NCBI RefSeq assembly: GCF_004798865.1
Contig: NW_025335661.1
Span: 514,931 to 578,930, forward strand
Direction of reading: 5' to 3'
DNA length: 64,000 nucleotides
DNA from: Varanus komodoensis
Taxonomy: Eukaryota > Chordata > Lepidosauria > Squamata > Varanidae
Part shown: piece after piece, positions 62,320-64,000 of the stretch
Layout: each line of letters opens with the position of its first letter
Numbering within the stretch: the stretch's first letter is position 1
Position numbers and translations under genes: made by a program
Notes under the pieces: generated by a model
Seen by the model: only the letters and a program-made list of their open reading frames with translations
What the model was told of the DNA's origin: nothing
The model's database searches: none

Positions 62320-64000
62320 CTGGGAAGATAAAAACAAATAGAAATATGAACTTGAGTTGATCACAACTTAAGAACCAAGATATATTAAATATTGAAAATT
62401 CAGTGATTCTTTTTCCTCTCTCCTTATTTAACAGAAAATAACAGCGACAAAAATCAGTTCACAATAGTTATTACCAAATCCACTATCACTATTTGTCACT
62501 ATTGGGACATTGTTGGTCACAATGACCCAGGAATATAATTTAAAAGCAAATAGGCATTCACAAATCTTAAAAAAGGTAAAATTAAAACAAAATTAATATG
62601 AACAACAAAACAGATGCCAAACTCTTCCTAGAAATTTATGAACAACTATTACAGATTTAATATTCTGAGAAGTAAAGTTAATGGTTGGCACTGCCAATTA
62701 AGATTAGTTCTGCACATGTATCTACCAATACAATGCATGAGAAGTCTTTCTTTACATTACATGCCACATCCATGTGGCTCGCACTCCAAAAAGAAAGTAG
62801 AAGCACTTCCCTTTCTTTCCAATTTATAATGTACTGAACACTTTAGAAGCTGTGTTACTTTGAAAAGTCTTAAAGGTAAGCTCACAAACATTAAGCATCC
62901 CGCCCTACCAAAATAATACACGTCAGACAGAATATCTGGTTTCAGGGAAACCTGTAACAGTCCTCTTATTTCATGCTACTGAAAGTCATCCAAAACCTAA
63001 TTTTAAATCAATCCTTCAGGAAATTATATACTGAATTAGGATTCAATACTCAAGGAAGATCTCTTAGAATCAACGATTTATTGGACTATAAACCATCTCT
63101 TTTCCTGTATGCTTGTTAAGTCCAAGTTCTATCATGTAGTACTATCAGTCTGTTGGTGACTGGCAAAGAGGATGGGGAGTGAACTTTGGGAAACGGAAGT
63201 GAGACTAAGACTCAGCACAGGCCATTATTTTAAGACAGACTACTTGGGACAGAGTAATCTGGAATGAGGTCAATAACTTCCCCTTCAGAGGCAGGAGGAT
63301 GTAATGGAAATTCCTACAAAACTGCAGCAATGGGAGAAAACAAGGCCAACCCCAATACATGATGATCTAGATGCAAGTCTACTGCATTAGTAACAAGAAC
63401 TTCATCACCACCAAAATCAAATCCATTTGCACTGTGAATGTTTGCTTCACCTTAATCAGCAATTTAGACCCCTGTGCTAGGGGCAGCAAGAGTGCTGAGA
63501 GAGACAGGTGGTAGTGAGTCTGCTAATGAGACAAGTGATCACAATACTGTAAGAGCTGACTATTGCACACTCTTTCCAATAATACCTTGGCAAAGCCAGA
63601 GGAAATTGTAATTAGCCGGGAACTCGCTGTACCTGAATCTGAAACCTCCGATGCTCACTCCAAGGGAGGATTCTTTGACAGGATGCTGGATTTTTTCTTG
63701 CCTGTCCCCTAAAAGTACCCAAACTTTGAGCCTACACGTATCAACATAATGTATTTCCCACCAGCCACAGTAATAAAAGAGTATGGCTTCTGTTTGTAAC
63801 CTCAGGAGGCAGAAGCTTGCCACTGTCAAGCACCTGTGGAAAAAACCAACCTTCTTGGCCACAAGCACACAAAATAAATGTGCAGTAAGAAAAAAAAATG
63901 CTAAAAGCCAAAAGATAAAAGAAGAAACCACAAAATAGGAAGATTAAATAATAGGGAGGATAGAAAGAATACAATAAATGTAAAAACAGTTTGTTACTTT
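62320..64000 (-). other. Start of the FARP2 intron leading out of the window
   Basis: No match to the expected upstream exon (human HLHLRVKLLDNTMEIFD) was found on the minus strand, so the N-terminal exons are beyond 64000. Open frames here are unsupported. Confidence 0.55.

Overview
The window is vertebrate nuclear DNA, most likely from a squamate reptile (lizard or snake). It is AT-rich, its genes are split into exons, and it carries squamate-type repeats: tRNA-derived SINEs of the Sauria/ACA type, L2-type LINE pieces, a CR1-like reverse-transcriptase remnant, a mariner relic, several palindromic DNA-transposon remnants and microsatellites. I saw no bacterial or organellar gene, rRNA, functional tRNA or CRISPR array, and recognised no retrovirus.

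One host gene fills the window on the minus strand: FARP2 (FERM, ARHGEF and pleckstrin domain protein 2), a Rho/Rac-family guanine nucleotide exchange factor. I place 25 constitutive coding exons, from 62319 down to the stop at 2148-2150. The start codon and about the first 60 residues lie beyond the right edge. Joined, the exons give 3093 nt, an unbroken frame of 1030 residues plus stop, with agreeing phases at every junction. Order in the protein: FERM domain (62.3-42.1 kb), FERM-adjacent segment (42.2-41.8 kb), variable Ser-rich linker (36.6-21.0 kb), DH/RhoGEF domain (18.6-12.3 kb), first PH domain (11.6-9.3 kb), inter-PH linker (8.7-8.5 kb, with an alternative at 6.4 kb) and second PH domain (4.0-2.15 kb). 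The rest is intron, plus 3' UTR and downstream sequence at the left end.

Two features of the gene stand out. First, an unlisted second version of the exon just before PH2 lies at 6345-6457. It has the same 1-to-0 phases as the regular exon at 8537-8700 and clearly related sequence (HVCWYRN motif in both), which suggests mutually exclusive splicing. Second, the linker exon (donor at 32842) stays open for another 278 codons if the donor is not used. That would give a FERM-only protein with a Ser/Asp/Glu-rich tail containing an NPF motif and lacking DH and both PH domains.

The introns otherwise hold repeats. Long compound microsatellites at 23.66-23.75 kb and 45.05-45.15 kb are reverse complements of each other and flank six exons, a layout that could help exon circularisation. 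Other repeat structure includes an L2 inserted into a DNA-element-like repeat (57.5-58.7 kb), a truncated L2 body (39.7-41.3 kb) with a nested insertion, and a degenerate purine-rich tract with inverted ends (38.1-38.8 kb).
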